DNA of 64,000 nt from Diprion similis. Lineage: Eukaryota > Arthropoda > Insecta > Hymenoptera > Diprionidae. The stretch lies in NCBI RefSeq assembly GCF_021155765.1, contig NC_060116.1, forward strand, positions 14,074,001 to 14,138,000, read 5' to 3'. Positions 62,943 through 64,000 of this stretch are shown here, in pieces. The first letter of the stretch is position 1; each line of letters begins with the position of its first letter. The notes under the pieces were generated by a model, which saw only the letters and a list, made by a program, of their open reading frames with translations, ran no database searches and was not told where the DNA came from. Position numbers and translations under genes: made by a program.

Positions 62943-64000
62943 ACTAATTTCTTCTTATAGAGAGATCTATGGTACTTTTTGCCATCTATGTATATATTCA
63001 TATACCTATATTTATTTACAACTTATTGTTAGGAAGTATCGTTAAGTTTTTCTACATCATATTTTATCAACTTATATCTACATTATATTTATACAAAAAC
63101 AAGCATATGGAGCATTCCATGCTAGATCAATCTGCTGCTTTCCCATAGCTATGTTCAATATTTTCTCTTATTTTTTTTCAATTGATGTGCAACTTATCAC
63201 ATGTTGAATCCAGACTTTTAGTTTGTAAGTAAATGCATAACTCACACAGACTAATCGGAGAAAAAATTGCGAGTGGTAAGGATCAGCAGCAGGTCGATTT
63301 GGCGTGGCATATTTTTACATACTATATTATTAAGTAAACTATTTTTATACCAAGGTATAAATTTAGCCTGATGTATGTTTGTACGTTTTAAAATATAACG
63401 TTATTTTAACCAATGCGAAATCGTCAGACTTCTCGCGCTAAGCGATGGACTAAACCTAAATTCACATCTTATTGAAATTTTTTTCATTAGTCTTTGTCGT
63501 TACATTTTCATTCAATTCTACAGATTTATCATTATCGCACGTAAATTATATTTGTTAAATTTTATCCTAACATTTGCATGTAAACCTTATAACCGTCATA
63601 GAGTAATTTAATTTTTTTTCAACTGATTCAAACAAATTTAACCTATTCTCATAGATGTGGTTGAATTTTATTCATATAATTGGATAAAGTTATTTGGCAA
63701 GTCGAAAAGAAACAATTGAGAAAAACCAGAAGTGATGAATCCGTAAAATTAGTCATACTGCAACGAAAAATCCTGTCCGGCACCACTTCTGCACATGTAG
63801 AATTTCAGCACCTATATAGCAATTGGCCTCATTATAATTTCTTGATAAGAAGAAAAAATACGTTAACGTGATAACTAGAATATTATGCTTATTTTCAAAT
63901 AATAAGCTACCCATTCTACTCCCCGAATGCGAATTGTCGGGTTTTACTAGAATAGAAAAAGTCGAAGTTATCATTCTCAATATGAATGAATCTTATTAGA
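62943..64000. other. 3' UTR of MFSD10 and right flank
   Basis: AT-rich sequence with no further gene. No perfect AATAAA is visible soon after the stop, so the 3' end of the transporter mRNA cannot be placed. Confidence 0.4.

Overview
This window is nuclear DNA from an insect, most likely a hymenopteran and possibly a sawfly-like one (low confidence at that level). The support is the small GT-AG introns (often 70-300 bp), the insect gene families present (ZAD zinc finger, CHK kinase-like, moira/SMARCC, MFSD10/rtet), AT-rich spacers full of microsatellites, and a retained CDCA7 gene. I saw no bacterial operon, CRISPR array, tRNA or rRNA. Exon models were built by hand from splice consensus, frame continuity and remembered family sequence; every model closes in frame.

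Layout. 1-22.7 kb: no supportable protein-coding gene, only simple repeats, one TA-flanked inverted-repeat element (16.5 kb) and a GC-rich block at about 11.8-13.7 kb. 22.8-25.0 kb (+): ZAD C2H2 zinc-finger gene. 26.1-30.0 kb and 31.2-33.3 kb (both -): tandem pair of ornithine aminotransferase genes, one canonical and one diverged. 36.6-37.7 kb (+): CDCA7-like zf-4CXXC_R1 gene. 38.1-39.6 kb (-): METTL25B/RRNAD1-like methyltransferase, with LTO1 directly upstream on the same strand (39.6-40.0 kb, 45-nt spacer). 40.5-44.7 kb (+): SMARCC/moira, head-to-head with LTO1. 45.8-47.8 kb (-): CHK kinase-like gene. 48.4-52.1 kb (-): PTCD3 (mitoribosomal PPR protein). 52.1-60.8 kb: no gene seen. 60.8-62.9 kb (+): MFSD10/rtet transporter.

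The middle 22-53 kb is an ordinary compact housekeeping cluster: chromatin (SMARCC, CDCA7), ribosome and translation (LTO1, PTCD3), amino-acid metabolism (OAT pair). The genes are not an operon and share no single pathway. I did not find a clearly new system. The most interesting items are the OAT paralogue with substituted substrate-pocket tyrosines, the LTO1-methyltransferase pair with almost no spacer, and several fold-back elements, two of them in introns.
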